From CADCWK01 sp965218235 (GTDB taxonomy: Bacteria; Chloroflexota; Chloroflexia; Thermomicrobiales; UBA6265), in assembly GCA_965218235.1 (NCBI GenBank), contig OZ244596.1, positions 310,001 through 374,000 on the forward strand: a DNA stretch of 64,000 nt. Direction: 5' to 3'. Position 1 is the stretch's first letter; each line of letters begins with the position of its first letter. The notes under the pieces are model-generated. The model was given only the letters and a program-made list of their open reading frames with translations. It made no database searches and was not told the origin of the DNA. The position numbers were made by a program, and so were the translations under genes. Below are positions 8,894 to 17,587 of the stretch, piece by piece.

Positions 8894-9487
8894 TTATGCG
8901 ACGGGCTCGTCACCGGATGGCGGCGGCTTGTCACCGGTCCGGACCATCGCCGGCCGGAGGACCTGATCACCGAGGGTGTAGCCCTCCTGATAGGCCTCGA
9001 TGACATGACTACCGTCCCCGTCGGTGGCGACCGCCTCGTGAAACTTCGGGGCGAACGGCGCGCCGACCGACTCGTATTTCCGTACGCCGTACCGCTCCAG
9101 CACGCTCAGCAATTTCTTGCCGACCATGCGGGTCCCGGACACCCAGGTCTGCTGCTCCGCGCCGTCCGGCGCGTTCACCATCGCCCGGTCGAAATCGTCC
9201 ACCACCGGGAGGAGCTGCATCAGGATGTCCCGGGCCGCCTGCTGACGGGCCGAGATCTGGTCCTGCTCGACCCGTCGCCGGAGATTCTGGTAATCCGCCC
9301 GGGCTCGGGCGAACTGATCCCGCAGGGAGTCGCGCTCCACCAGAAGCGCGTCGAGGTCGACGGCCGCTTCCGCCTCGGCGAGGATCTCGCCGTTCACCAT
9401 CGCCTCCTCCGCCGCGAGATCGTCGAGCGTCGGCTCTAGGTCGTCGGGTAGGGTCTGTCTGCTATCGCTCACGTCACCGTCCTTCAT
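8894..9487 (-). CDS. grpE: Nucleotide exchange factor GrpE
   Basis: Dimeric cofactor that releases ADP from DnaK, 197 aa. A long acidic coiled-coil N-terminal region (about 25-75: LVERDSLRDQFARARADYQNLRRR) leads to the four-helix and beta-wing domain. The family signature near the end is FAPKFHEAVATDGD...VIEAYQEGYTLGDQVLRPAMV. The ATG at 9487 overlaps the hrcA stop in an ATGA arrangement, so translation is coupled to the repressor gene. A weak 6-bp hairpin lies just after the stop, before dnaK. Confidence 0.95.
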   Translation of the reverse strand: MKDGDVSDSRQTLPDDLEPTLDDLAAEEAMVNGEILAEAEAAVDLDALLVERDSLRDQFARARADYQNLRRRVEQDQISARQQAARDILMQLLPVVDDFDRAMVNAPDGAEQQTWVSGTRMVGKKLLSVLERYGVRKYESVGAPFAPKFHEAVATDGDGSHVIEAYQEGYTLGDQVLRPAMVRTGDKPPPSGDEPVA

Positions 9488-10761
9488 CGTTGCGTTTCAC
9501 CGCGTTGGTCATCGGCCTGCCGGCCATAGAGATCCGAGACGAGTCCACTCATGAGTTGGGCCATGTACCGAACCGAGGAGATCGAGCGGCCATAGGCCAT
9601 CCGGGTCGGTCCGAGCACGCCCAACAGGCCGGATACTTCCCCGTCGACCCCATAGGCCGCGAGGACGACTCCGAAGCGCCGCAGCTCGGTGGTCGGGTTC
9701 TCATCACCGATGAAGACCTGGACGCCCGAACCGCTCTCGAGCTGCGGCAACATCGCGCTGAGGAAGCCACCGCCGCGCAGGATCTCGAGCAGAGCCTGCG
9801 ACTCGGCGCCGGCGAATTCGGGCTGCGTCAGAACATTCTCCAGTCCCGAGTGCCGGATCTCGACCTGCTCAACCGCATCAAGGCCGTTGAGGGTGGCCGC
9901 GATCCGCTCGAGCGTGAAGCGTTTCGCGCCGGTCCCGTCAGCGATCCGGGCGTCGACCTCCGAACCGGTCAGCCCGCGCAACTCCTCGACCAGCTCGTCG
10001 GCCAGCCGGCTGAGTTCGGACTGGGCGGCGTCCTCGGGCCAGCGAAGCATCACCTGCCGAACCATGCTGTCCTGCGTCACGAGGATCAGGAGGGCGAGCC
10101 GCGGCTGGAGGGAGATGATCTCCAGGTGCCGGAGCCGGGCCACGGCCGGCCGTGGCGCCGTCACGACCGAGACCGACCGGGCGCTCTCGGCCAGGACGAC
10201 CGCGGCGAGTTCGACCCACTGCTCCAGCTGCGCCTCGACCTGTCGGAACTGGTGCCGGATCGTGATCTGGTCGCCCGACGGCAACTCCGGCGCGTCCATC
10301 AGCATGTGGACGAAGTACCGGTAGCCGAGGTCGGTCGGTACGCGGCCGCCCGACGTGTGGAGCGACTGGAGGAAGCCGTTGGTCTCAAGTTCCGCCATCT
10401 CGCCACGGATCGTCGCGTACGAATAGCCGAGAACGTACTTCTCGGTCAGCGCCTTCGAGCCGACCGGTCGGCCGCTCTGGACGTATTCCTGGACGATCAG
10501 CTTGAGGATGCCCCGCTGCCGTCCGGTGATCACCGCGTTGCTGAACGCGCCAGCGTCGACCCACGACGTTTCGGTCGAGAGTGGGCTGTGTCGCCGGCGC
10601 CCCGGCATTAGCGGAAGCACCCCGGAGACTGTCGTCCGTCCGACGCGAACCGAGCCGACCGTCCCGGGCGGGAGCGCCCTGAGTCGATCGGCCATCCCCG
10701 GCTGTTGTGTCGATTGGTTGCCGGGATGGTCTCCCCGAGCATTGAAATTCTTGTCCGACAC
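9484..10761 (-). CDS. hrcA: Heat-inducible transcription repressor HrcA
   Basis: Repressor of class I heat-shock genes that binds CIRCE. The winged-helix domain begins near residue 78 (TGRQRGILKLIVQEYVQSGRPVGSKAL) and shows the conserved SYATIRGEMAELETNGFL recognition region and GGRVPTDLGYRYFV. The GAF-like and C-terminal domains follow. As drawn from the GTG at 10761 (425 aa), it carries about 75 extra N-terminal residues compared with typical HrcA proteins. ATGs at 10695 and 10608 are alternatives. A perfect CIRCE lies 17 bp upstream of the GTG, so the operon is almost certainly self-regulated. Confidence 0.93.
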   Translation of the reverse strand: MSDKNFNARGDHPGNQSTQQPGMADRLRALPPGTVGSVRVGRTTVSGVLPLMPGRRRHSPLSTETSWVDAGAFSNAVITGRQRGILKLIVQEYVQSGRPVGSKALTEKYVLGYSYATIRGEMAELETNGFLQSLHTSGGRVPTDLGYRYFVHMLMDAPELPSGDQITIRHQFRQVEAQLEQWVELAAVVLAESARSVSVVTAPRPAVARLRHLEIISLQPRLALLILVTQDSMVRQVMLRWPEDAAQSELSRLADELVEELRGLTGSEVDARIADGTGAKRFTLERIAATLNGLDAVEQVEIRHSGLENVLTQPEFAGAESQALLEILRGGGFLSAMLPQLESGSGVQVFIGDENPTTELRRFGVVLAAYGVDGEVSGLLGVLGPTRMAYGRSISSVRYMAQLMSGLVSDLYGRQADDQRGETQR

Positions 10762-10777
10762 CAGTCCTGACCCCTCG

Positions 10778-10804
10778 TTAGCACTCTCATGAGGAGAGTG
10801 CTAA
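10778..10804 (-). promoter_or_regulatory. CIRCE operator of hrcA-grpE-dnaK
   Basis: A perfect inverted repeat TTAGCACTC-N9-GAGTGCTAA, exactly the consensus bound by HrcA. It lies between the -10 box (10812-10817) and the hrcA start, so it would sit at the transcription start and 5' leader. Confidence 0.97.
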
Positions 10805-10811
10805 TACGCTA

Positions 10812-10841
10812 AGGATAGCCAATCTGCCCGGTCGCTGTCAA
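10812..10841 (-). promoter_or_regulatory. Housekeeping-type promoter of hrcA-grpE-dnaK
   Basis: On the minus strand TTGACA (10836-10841) is separated by 18 bp from TATCCT (10812-10817). Transcription would start about at the upstream edge of CIRCE, as in other HrcA-controlled operons. Confidence 0.8.
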
Positions 10842-10961
10842 GGTTCCAACCCCTGCTCCTGCCCATCGCCCTGAGTCGATCAGCCCATCAGGAAGCCATG
10901 GACGGCCCGATTACGCGGACGTGACCCGCTGTCTCGTCTGGCGATGGTTTCCGGGACAGGG

Positions 10962-10995
10962 CGATGCCCGGCAGTCCAGGACCCGCCGGGCATCG
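10962..10995 (-). terminator. Hairpin after DUF3352 gene
   Basis: An 11-bp perfect stem (CGATGCCCGGC at 10962-10972 with 10985-10995) and a 12-nt loop, 43 bp past the DUF3352 stop. There is no U-tract. It separates that gene from the hrcA promoter. Confidence 0.5.
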
Positions 10996-11038
10996 ATTGG
11001 ACGTCTGAGCGGCGCGACACTCTTGGAGCGTCCGACAG

Positions 11039-13024
11039 CTAGCTCGCCGGCGACAGGAGGAACAGCCCCTCGGAGGCGGTGAATCCGTCGCCCTGGTACG
11101 TCACCTGACCGTAGGAGACGACGCTGGAGAAGTCGATGTCGGACAGCGTCGGCTCAGGCGTCCCGGCGGGTGCGAAGAAGTCCTCACAGGCTTCTCCATC
11201 GAAATCGAGGTCCAGGTTCGAGTTGTCGAATGGATCGTCGTCGTAGGCCGATTGGGCCTCGGACTGACTGTCGTACTGGCCGCAGTCCGGATCGTTGTCC
11301 GGCAGCGACCCGGTCCCGCCCAGCAGATCGGCGCCGGTCTGGACCAGCGGCAGGAGTGTAGTCATGTCGAGGTAAACGACGGCACCATCTTCCGGTGACC
11401 GGCCCAGCGCGGTGAAGGTCTGCTGGAACTGCGGGTTGTCGGCCAGCGAGGAGTCCGGCCCAGCGAGGAACGACTGGACGGAATCACCGAGACCGACGAG
11501 GAACTGACCGTCGACGACCCCGTAGCTGAACGTGATGGCGGACGCGTCGGCGCCCGTCGTGGCGGTGTAGACGGTGTTGCCGTCGATCACCTCGGACGTC
11601 ACCGTCACGCCACTGTCGGCGCTGGAAAGCGAGTCGGCCGCCAGGTTGAGCAGGCTCTCGACCAGCGGCCCGCCGTCGATGCCGCTGGCGAACAGGGCGT
11701 AGAGCGAATTGGGGTCGCTCAGCGCCGTGACGTCTGGTGCCTGGATGGCGACGACGTACTCGCCGGTGAAGAGCGTCAGGAAGCCGGCGACGACGTCCGC
11801 GATCTGGGAGACGTCCTGACCCGAGGCCGGGGTAGCCACGTCCGTTCCGACCCCATCCGTCACGGGGTCAGACTGAGGGGTTGCTCCGACGACTGTCGGA
11901 TTGGCGGTATCACCGACGAGATCCGTCACGGCGGAGGACGCCAGGGCGATCGAGACGATTGGCCCGAGCACCTGACCCAGGTTGTTGCCGCCCAGGTAGA
12001 CCATCGTGTCGGCGGGAACCTGGGTCGTCAGGTCGGAGGAGAAGGACGGAGCCGCGGCCGGCGTCGCGCCGCTCTCGCTGTTCGGGAACGAAACCGTGTT
12101 GACGCGGAAGCCCGGCGCGTCGGCGTCGGCGGCGACCTGGAGTCCGCTATAGATGTTGAACTGCGCCAGCACGGATGGGTCGATTCCCATCTCGGTCAGG
12201 ACGTCGGTGTAGGCCGGATCATTCAGGATGGCGCCGTTGTCCGAGAAGGCGAACAGCATGGAATCGCCGTCGAGTTGTCCGGTCACATCCTGGAACTTGC
12301 CGGTCGAGGCGATCGAGTCCGTCGTACCCTGGGCCGTATCGATCGAAGACTCGAGGCCGTCGATCGTCGGCGTGATCACGACGAGGTCACCGACAAGCGC
12401 GAAGTTCAGAGTCGTCTCCGGGGCTGCCCCGTCACTGATCGAGACGACGTCGACTCCGGCGTAGGTGGACTGCTTGGTGGAGGCATTCGGTCCGGCGGCG
12501 AGGGCCGGGAACTCCTCGGTGAGGTAGGTGAACGCGGCCTCTGGGTCAGTGGTGGCGAGCACGACACGGATGTCCTGATCCGCGACGTCCGGGACGCCGT
12601 CGGTCGTCGTCGTTGACAACGATCCGATTTGCTCGGCGGTGACGGCCGGAATGCCAACGCCGATCTCGGTCGCGCCGATGCCCTCGAAAACACCACTGAT
12701 GTCGTCGGCATTGGACGGGTCGAGGTTCGCGACGAAGTTGAATAGATCAATCAGACCCGAAGTTGCGGACAGATCGCCACTGGTCTGGAACTGCTCGGAC
12801 GTGGGATCGACGTTAATCGCCACGTAGGCCGTGGCATCGGCCGGAACGGCGGCGGCGGTCGAGAGAGCTCCACCAGCGGCAGCCGGGGTCGCCTGCTGGC
12901 TCGCGGTCCTGGTTCCCTGCGCGTAGACGGTGGTGCTGATCAGCGCCAGCAGGAGCGCCGCCACGGCGATGCTCCGGAGGACGAACGAACTTCGCGGAGC
13001 TGATGTCGTAACAGGCGTATCCAC
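11039..13024 (-). CDS. Secreted DUF3352-type protein with an Excalibur-like insert
   Basis: A 661-aa exported protein of unknown function. The GTG start at 13024 follows an AGAGGGA site and gives an N-terminal signal or anchor (FVLRSIAVAALLLALISTTVYAQ, broken after the AQ). Upstream in-frame starts only add Arg-rich sequence. The body resembles DUF3352: repeated segments begin VPADATAYVAINVD and VPADTMVYLGGNNL, as in lipoprotein-like families. Near residues 585-625 is a Cys-Asp-rich stretch ending DLDFDGEACED, matching the DxDxDGxxCE calcium-binding Excalibur pattern. It is very rich in Ser/Thr/Asp/Gly and lies between the two heat-shock loci but has its own flanking hairpins. Confidence 0.7.
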   Translation of the reverse strand: MDTPVTTSAPRSSFVLRSIAVAALLLALISTTVYAQGTRTASQQATPAAAGGALSTAAAVPADATAYVAINVDPTSEQFQTSGDLSATSGLIDLFNFVANLDPSNADDISGVFEGIGATEIGVGIPAVTAEQIGSLSTTTTDGVPDVADQDIRVVLATTDPEAAFTYLTEEFPALAAGPNASTKQSTYAGVDVVSISDGAAPETTLNFALVGDLVVITPTIDGLESSIDTAQGTTDSIASTGKFQDVTGQLDGDSMLFAFSDNGAILNDPAYTDVLTEMGIDPSVLAQFNIYSGLQVAADADAPGFRVNTVSFPNSESGATPAAAPSFSSDLTTQVPADTMVYLGGNNLGQVLGPIVSIALASSAVTDLVGDTANPTVVGATPQSDPVTDGVGTDVATPASGQDVSQIADVVAGFLTLFTGEYVVAIQAPDVTALSDPNSLYALFASGIDGGPLVESLLNLAADSLSSADSGVTVTSEVIDGNTVYTATTGADASAITFSYGVVDGQFLVGLGDSVQSFLAGPDSSLADNPQFQQTFTALGRSPEDGAVVYLDMTTLLPLVQTGADLLGGTGSLPDNDPDCGQYDSQSEAQSAYDDDPFDNSNLDLDFDGEACEDFFAPAGTPEPTLSDIDFSSVVSYGQVTYQGDGFTASEGLFLLSPAS

Positions 13025-13264
13025 TCGACGTTCCCTCTTCTCTCGATCTGCGCGAGCGCCACCTGGCCCCGCGATGCGAATCCGACGGACAGGATCAGGC
13101 GACGGACGCTCCTGGCCGATCGACATCGGCGGCGATCCAACCCAACGTTGCCACCATAGGCGGTAACTGTCACGAGAATGTTGCCACCGATGGGTCATGT
13201 TGTGTCGCGGGATTTCGTGACCGTAGCCGATCCGGTTTGCCGGAGTGGTGGCGACGGGCATAGC

Positions 13265-13297
13265 CAACGGCCCGGACGCAAGGTATCCGGGCCGTTG
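13265..13297 (-). terminator. Hairpin terminator after clpB
   Basis: A 12-bp perfect stem (CAACGGCCCGGA at 13265-13276 with 13286-13297) and 9-nt loop, 27 bp past the clpB stop. It lacks a U-tract. I see nothing else identifiable in the 299-bp gap 13025-13323 beyond the upstream region of the DUF3352 gene. Confidence 0.6.
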
Positions 13298-13323
13298 ATC
13301 ATACGCAGTTGCAGTCCCTTGCG

Positions 13324-15936
13324 TCAGGCGACCAGCGGAGCCTCGGTCATGTTGGCGTGGAAGGCCAGCCTGCCCTCCGCGTCGACATCGATGATGACCT
13401 GCTCACCCTCGTGGAGCTTGCCGCTCAGGAGCCGCATCGCCAGTGGGTCGAGGACTTCCTTCTGGATCAACCGCTTGAGCGGCCGGGCGCCGTAGACCGG
13501 GTCGTAGCCCCGCAGCGCCAGCCATTCCCTGGCCGCCGGTGTCACCGAGAGCGAGATCGAGCGGTCCCCAAGCCGCAGACCGACGATGTCGAGCTGGACG
13601 CGGACGATCTCCGCGAGCTGCTGCCGATCGAGGGTCGAGAAGATGATCGTCTCGTCGATCCGGTTGAGGAATTCGGGCCGGAACGTCCCTCGCAGCAGTT
13701 CCATGACCTGGTCTCGCGCCGCCGAGACATCGCCCCCCATGGTCAGGAAGGCCGAGCCGAGGTTGCTGGTCATGATGATGACGGTGTTCTTGAAGTCGAC
13801 CGTTCGACCCTGACCGTCGGTCAGCCGGCCGTCGTCGAGGACCTGGAGCAGGACGTTGAAGACGTCGGGGTGGGCCTTCTCGACTTCGTCGAACAGCACG
13901 ACGCTGTAGGGCCGGCGCCGGACCGCCTCGCTGAGCTGGCCGCCCTCGTCGTAGCCGACGTAGCCCGGAGGGGCGCCAACCAGGCGGCTGACGGTGTGCT
14001 TCTCCATGTACTCGGACATATCGATCCGGATCATGGCCTGGTCGCTGTCGAACAGGAACTCGGCCAGGGAGCGGGCCAGCTCCGTCTTCCCGACGCCGGT
14101 CGGGCCGAGGAACAGAAACGACCCCAGCGGCCGGTTCGGGTCATTGAGTCCGGCCCGTGCCCGGCGGATCGCGTTGGTGACGGCCTCGACGGCCTCGTCC
14201 TGACCGATCACCCGCTCATGAAGACGGTCCTCCATCCGGAGGAGCTTGTCCATCTCGCCTTCCATCAGCCGTGCGACCGGAATCCCGGTCCAGCGGCCAA
14301 CGACGTCGGCGATGTCCTCGGAGTCGACTTCCTCCTTGAGGAGCTGACCGGCAGCCTGCATGGTCGCGAGATGGCGCTCCTGCTCGGCCAGCCGGACACC
14401 GAGGTCGACCAGCGTCCCGTACTGGAGCTCGGCGGCCCGGTTGTAATCGTAGGCCCGCTGGGCCTGCTCGATCTCAGTCCGGGCTTTGTCCATCTCGTCG
14501 CGCAGCTCGGAGATCGAGGAGATCGCCTGGCGCTCCTGATCCCACTTGCTGCGGAGTCCGTCGCGCTGCTCCTTGAACGTCGCCAGATCGCGCTCGAGAT
14601 GGGCGAGGCGCTCGATCGACGCCTGGTCCTTCTCCTTTCGGAGGGCCTCACGCTCGATCTCGAGCTGCATGATCCGGCGTTCGGCCTCGTCCAGCTCGAC
14701 GGGCATGGAGGTGATCTCCATCCTGAGCTTCGAGGCCGCCTCGTCGACGAGGTCGATCGCTTTGTCGGGCAGGAAGCGGTCGGCGATGTAGCGGTTGGAG
14801 AGGACGGCCGCCGCGACCAGCGCCGAGTCCTGGATTCGGACCTTGTGGTGGACCTCGTAGCGCTCCCGCAGGCCGCGCAGGATCGAGATCGTGTCCTCGA
14901 CCGTCGGCTCGCCGACCAGCACCGGCTGGAAGCGCCGCTCGAGCGCCGCGTCCTTCTCGATGTGCTTGCGGTACTCGTCCAGCGTCGTCGCCCCGATCGT
15001 GTGGAGCTCGCCCCGGGCCAGCATCGGCTTGAGCATGTTGCTGGCGTCGAGCGACCCTTCGGCCGCGCCGGCGCCGACGACGGTGTGGAGCTCGTCGATG
15101 AAGAGGATGATCCGGCCGTTGGCGTCCTTGACCTCCTTCAGCACGGCCTTGAGCCGCTCCTCGAACTCGCCCCGGAACTTCGCCCCAGCGACGAGCGAGC
15201 CGAGGTCGAGCGCGACGATCCGCTTGTCCTGGAGGTCCTCCGGGATGTCCCCGCGGACGATCCGCTGGGCGAGGCCTTCGGCGATCGCCGTCTTGCCGAC
15301 GCCCGGCTCACCGATCAGGACCGGGTTGTTCTTGGTCCGGCGGGAAAGGACCTGGATGACGCGGCGGATCTCCTCGTCGCGGCCGATGACCGGGTCGAGC
15401 TTGCCGTCTCGGGCAAACTGCGTCAGGTCGTTGCCGTACTTCTCGAGCGACTGGTACTTGGCCTCCGGATTGGCGTCAGTGACACGGTGGCTGCCGCGGA
15501 TCTCCCGGAGCGCCCCCTGAACGTTGCCGGCGTCCAGGCCAAATCGGCTCAGCAGGCGGGCCGCTCCGCTGGTCTCGACCGACATCATGCCGAGCAGGAG
15601 GTGCTCGGTGCTGACGAACTCGTCGCCCAGCCGGCGGGCCTCGCCTTCAGCGGCGGTCAGGGTCCGGCGCAACCCAGCCCCAACGACCGCATCGGCGCTG
15701 TACTGGAGCGTCGGGGAACGGTCGAGCTCGGCCGCGACGTCCTGCCGGAGGACAGCCGGGTCTTTTCCGAGCTTGAGGACCAACTGAGGCACGACGCCGT
15801 CTGGCTGGCTCAGGAGACCGAAGAGCAGCGCCTCGGTCTCGAACATGGACAGCTTGCGAGACTCGGTCTCGCGCTGTCCGGTAACGATGGCATCGGTCGC
15901 CATCTCGGTAAACTTCGGCGTCGCGCTGGTCGACAT
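13324..15936 (-). CDS. clpB: ATP-dependent disaggregase ClpB (Hsp104 family)
   Basis: Hexameric AAA+ chaperone of 870 aa that works with DnaK to dissolve aggregates. In order it shows the double Clp-N repeat (about 10-150), AAA-1 with Walker A GEPGVGKTAIAEGL, the long coiled-coil middle domain (about 405-530) that marks ClpB rather than ClpA or ClpC, AAA-2 with GPTGVGKTELA, and the C-terminal D2-small domain. The ATG at 15936 follows AAAGGA. hspR lies 124 bp upstream on the same strand, so the two are probably one HspR-controlled operon. Length and motifs are complete. Confidence 0.97.
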   Translation of the reverse strand: MSTSATPKFTEMATDAIVTGQRETESRKLSMFETEALLFGLLSQPDGVVPQLVLKLGKDPAVLRQDVAAELDRSPTLQYSADAVVGAGLRRTLTAAEGEARRLGDEFVSTEHLLLGMMSVETSGAARLLSRFGLDAGNVQGALREIRGSHRVTDANPEAKYQSLEKYGNDLTQFARDGKLDPVIGRDEEIRRVIQVLSRRTKNNPVLIGEPGVGKTAIAEGLAQRIVRGDIPEDLQDKRIVALDLGSLVAGAKFRGEFEERLKAVLKEVKDANGRIILFIDELHTVVGAGAAEGSLDASNMLKPMLARGELHTIGATTLDEYRKHIEKDAALERRFQPVLVGEPTVEDTISILRGLRERYEVHHKVRIQDSALVAAAVLSNRYIADRFLPDKAIDLVDEAASKLRMEITSMPVELDEAERRIMQLEIEREALRKEKDQASIERLAHLERDLATFKEQRDGLRSKWDQERQAISSISELRDEMDKARTEIEQAQRAYDYNRAAELQYGTLVDLGVRLAEQERHLATMQAAGQLLKEEVDSEDIADVVGRWTGIPVARLMEGEMDKLLRMEDRLHERVIGQDEAVEAVTNAIRRARAGLNDPNRPLGSFLFLGPTGVGKTELARSLAEFLFDSDQAMIRIDMSEYMEKHTVSRLVGAPPGYVGYDEGGQLSEAVRRRPYSVVLFDEVEKAHPDVFNVLLQVLDDGRLTDGQGRTVDFKNTVIIMTSNLGSAFLTMGGDVSAARDQVMELLRGTFRPEFLNRIDETIIFSTLDRQQLAEIVRVQLDIVGLRLGDRSISLSVTPAAREWLALRGYDPVYGARPLKRLIQKEVLDPLAMRLLSGKLHEGEQVIIDVDAEGRLAFHANMTEAPLVA

Positions 15937-16060
15937 GACGGGCATCCTTTCTGACACGGGCAAACCGGTCCGTAGTCGCCGGAAGGGAGGGTGGTTCTCG
16001 ACGAGTGGGATTACGCGGTCCGCTGGCCGATGGCTGATGACTGGGACAGCGAGTCGACCG

Positions 16061-16477
16061 CTACCGCGGCGGTCCCGGGTTCTGATCGATATGACCAAGA
16101 TGGGCGAGGACGAGTTCGAGATCGCTCCACGTCTCGGCGACGGACTCGACCAGCTCGCCAGAAGTTACCGCCGGCTCGCCTTCGCGGGCGGCGGCGGCGA
16201 GCGTCAGGCCAAGCCGGGCGCGGCGCTCCCGCAGACGCCGGGTCAGTTCGAGGGCGAGTTGAACGCCGGCCAGATTGAGGCCGCGCTCTTCGACCAGGTA
16301 CTTGACCTGCCGGAGCCGCTCGATATCGCGGTCCGAATAGAGCCGCAGGTTTCCGGTCGTGCGGGACGGGGCAATCAACCCCTCCCGCTCGTACTTCCGC
16401 AATGTCTGGGGATGCATCTCCACCAGGCGTGCCGCGACACTGATGATGAAGAGCGGCTCTCCGTGACGTGGACCCAT
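16061..16477 (-). CDS. hspR: MerR-family heat-shock repressor HspR
   Basis: A 138-aa MerR-type repressor. The N-terminal winged helix reads FIISVAARLVEMHPQTLRKY and EREGLIAPSRT, with LYSDRDIERLRQV, and is followed by a coiled-coil dimer helix; this is the HspR subgroup, which binds HAIR. I set the start at the ATG at 16477 because GGAGG lies 8 bp before it. An ATG at 16501 falls almost on the predicted transcription start and has no ribosome site. It heads the clpB operon and carries a HAIR-like site in its own promoter, which implies autoregulation. Confidence 0.9.
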   Translation of the reverse strand: MGPRHGEPLFIISVAARLVEMHPQTLRKYEREGLIAPSRTTGNLRLYSDRDIERLRQVKYLVEERGLNLAGVQLALELTRRLRERRARLGLTLAAAAREGEPAVTSGELVESVAETWSDLELVLAHLGHIDQNPGPPR

Positions 16478-16506
16478 CTCGCCGACCTCCATCTTGTACA
16501 TCCTTA

Positions 16507-16536
16507 ATAATATATCTTGATACGCCTTGTGTCAAC
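16507..16536 (-). promoter_or_regulatory. hspR-clpB promoter with an embedded HAIR-like operator
   Basis: On the minus strand a consensus -35 TTGACA (16530-16535) is exactly 17 bp from TATTAT (16507-16512). Within it lies TTGA-N11-TCAA (CTTGA at 16516 to TCAAC at 16536), the core spacing of HAIR (CTTGAGT-N7-ACTCAAG). The inner bases differ from the consensus. The operator covers the -35 box and spacer, so HspR binding would block polymerase directly. Confidence 0.8.
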
Positions 16537-16569
16537 TTACCGGACTGGAGTGATGGATGGGCGCGCTGC

Positions 16570-17352
16570 TCAGGCGCGCTCGATGCTATCCCAGAACGAG
16601 GGGTTGATGGCCTGATAGATCCCAGCCATCTCTGACATCTCCAAAATCGTCAACAGATTTCGGGCTTCGCTTCTTTCATTCTGAAGCGTGGGATACGTTG
16701 TCTTTTCGCTCGCCGACTCCAGAATCCGCAGCCAGACGCCATTGAAGCGAGCGACGAGCGCCGCCAGTTGCGGCCGGGGCAGCGCCGTCGTCGCCGGCGG
16801 CGGCCAGTCGCCGAGTCGTTCCGGTGGCCACTGATCCGGGTCGAAGCCGGGGAACTCGCCGATCCCGTACGGTTTGCCGTCGGTCAGCGAGACGACGACC
16901 ATTCTGGCCGGCGCGAACAGTCCCGGCCGGCCGTCGTCGCCGGCGGCCAGGATCGCGATCGGCACCTCGACCCGGCCGGGGTAGCGCCGGCTCGGAATCG
17001 GAAATCGGGGCAGACCGCCGGGATGGAACGGCGGGTTGGCGGCGACGTACTCGGCCACTCGGGACATCAACTCATCGAGCGCCGTCGTCGGCTCGACTCC
17101 GAACCGCCGCCGGCCACCGGTGGCGCCGAATGTCGAAATGTCGAAGACGACGCTTAGCCCATCTCCATCCGGCGCATTGAGCTCGAAGGTCATCGTCCCG
17201 CCCCCGTCCCGGCTGGAGCGCGTCTCGGAGACGATCCCCCACGGCCCTGAGGTGTGGGGAAAGGCTTCGACGTAGGCATGGGCTTCACGGAGCGAGTCGA
17301 CGCGAACCAAAACGTTCGCGCCGTTGGTTTCCTTCCCGGATTCGTCGGTCAT
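16570..17352 (-). CDS. Hypothetical protein
   Basis: A 260-aa soluble protein I do not recognise. The start at 17352 (MTDESGKETN) follows GAGG at an 8-bp distance. The frame extends further upstream but becomes low-quality. It has no membrane segment or signal peptide. Regions worth matching are a proline-rich middle (FHPGGLPRFPIPSRRYPG and QWPPERLGDWPPP) and an alpha-helical C-terminus (ARNLLTILEMSEMAGIYQ). It ends 33 bp from the hspR promoter and is read toward it. Nothing in the context indicates function. Confidence 0.6.
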   Translation of the reverse strand: MTDESGKETNGANVLVRVDSLREAHAYVEAFPHTSGPWGIVSETRSSRDGGGTMTFELNAPDGDGLSVVFDISTFGATGGRRRFGVEPTTALDELMSRVAEYVAANPPFHPGGLPRFPIPSRRYPGRVEVPIAILAAGDDGRPGLFAPARMVVVSLTDGKPYGIGEFPGFDPDQWPPERLGDWPPPATTALPRPQLAALVARFNGVWLRILESASEKTTYPTLQNERSEARNLLTILEMSEMAGIYQAINPSFWDSIERA

Positions 17353-17587
17353 GTTGTCTGCCTCGCGCCAATGAGCCGCCGTACCCGGGAGATTCGATGG
17401 CCTGGAACCGGGCATCGTTGTGCCGGCTGCGCGACAATGCGAGCCGCTTTCGATAGTCAGTCTGATGGCGCCGGAGTCGCCCGGCAAGCAGGAGCGGCGA
17501 AGGCCGGTCGGAGCATGGCCATTGTCACTTCGATGGTCCCGTCGATCGACGACTGTTGGGTTTCGATTGGGTTCGAGGTGATCGCGC

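Noticed and set aside
13309..15954. 881-residue open frame opposite clpB
   Set aside because: Same antisense effect; clpB on the minus strand is unmistakable.
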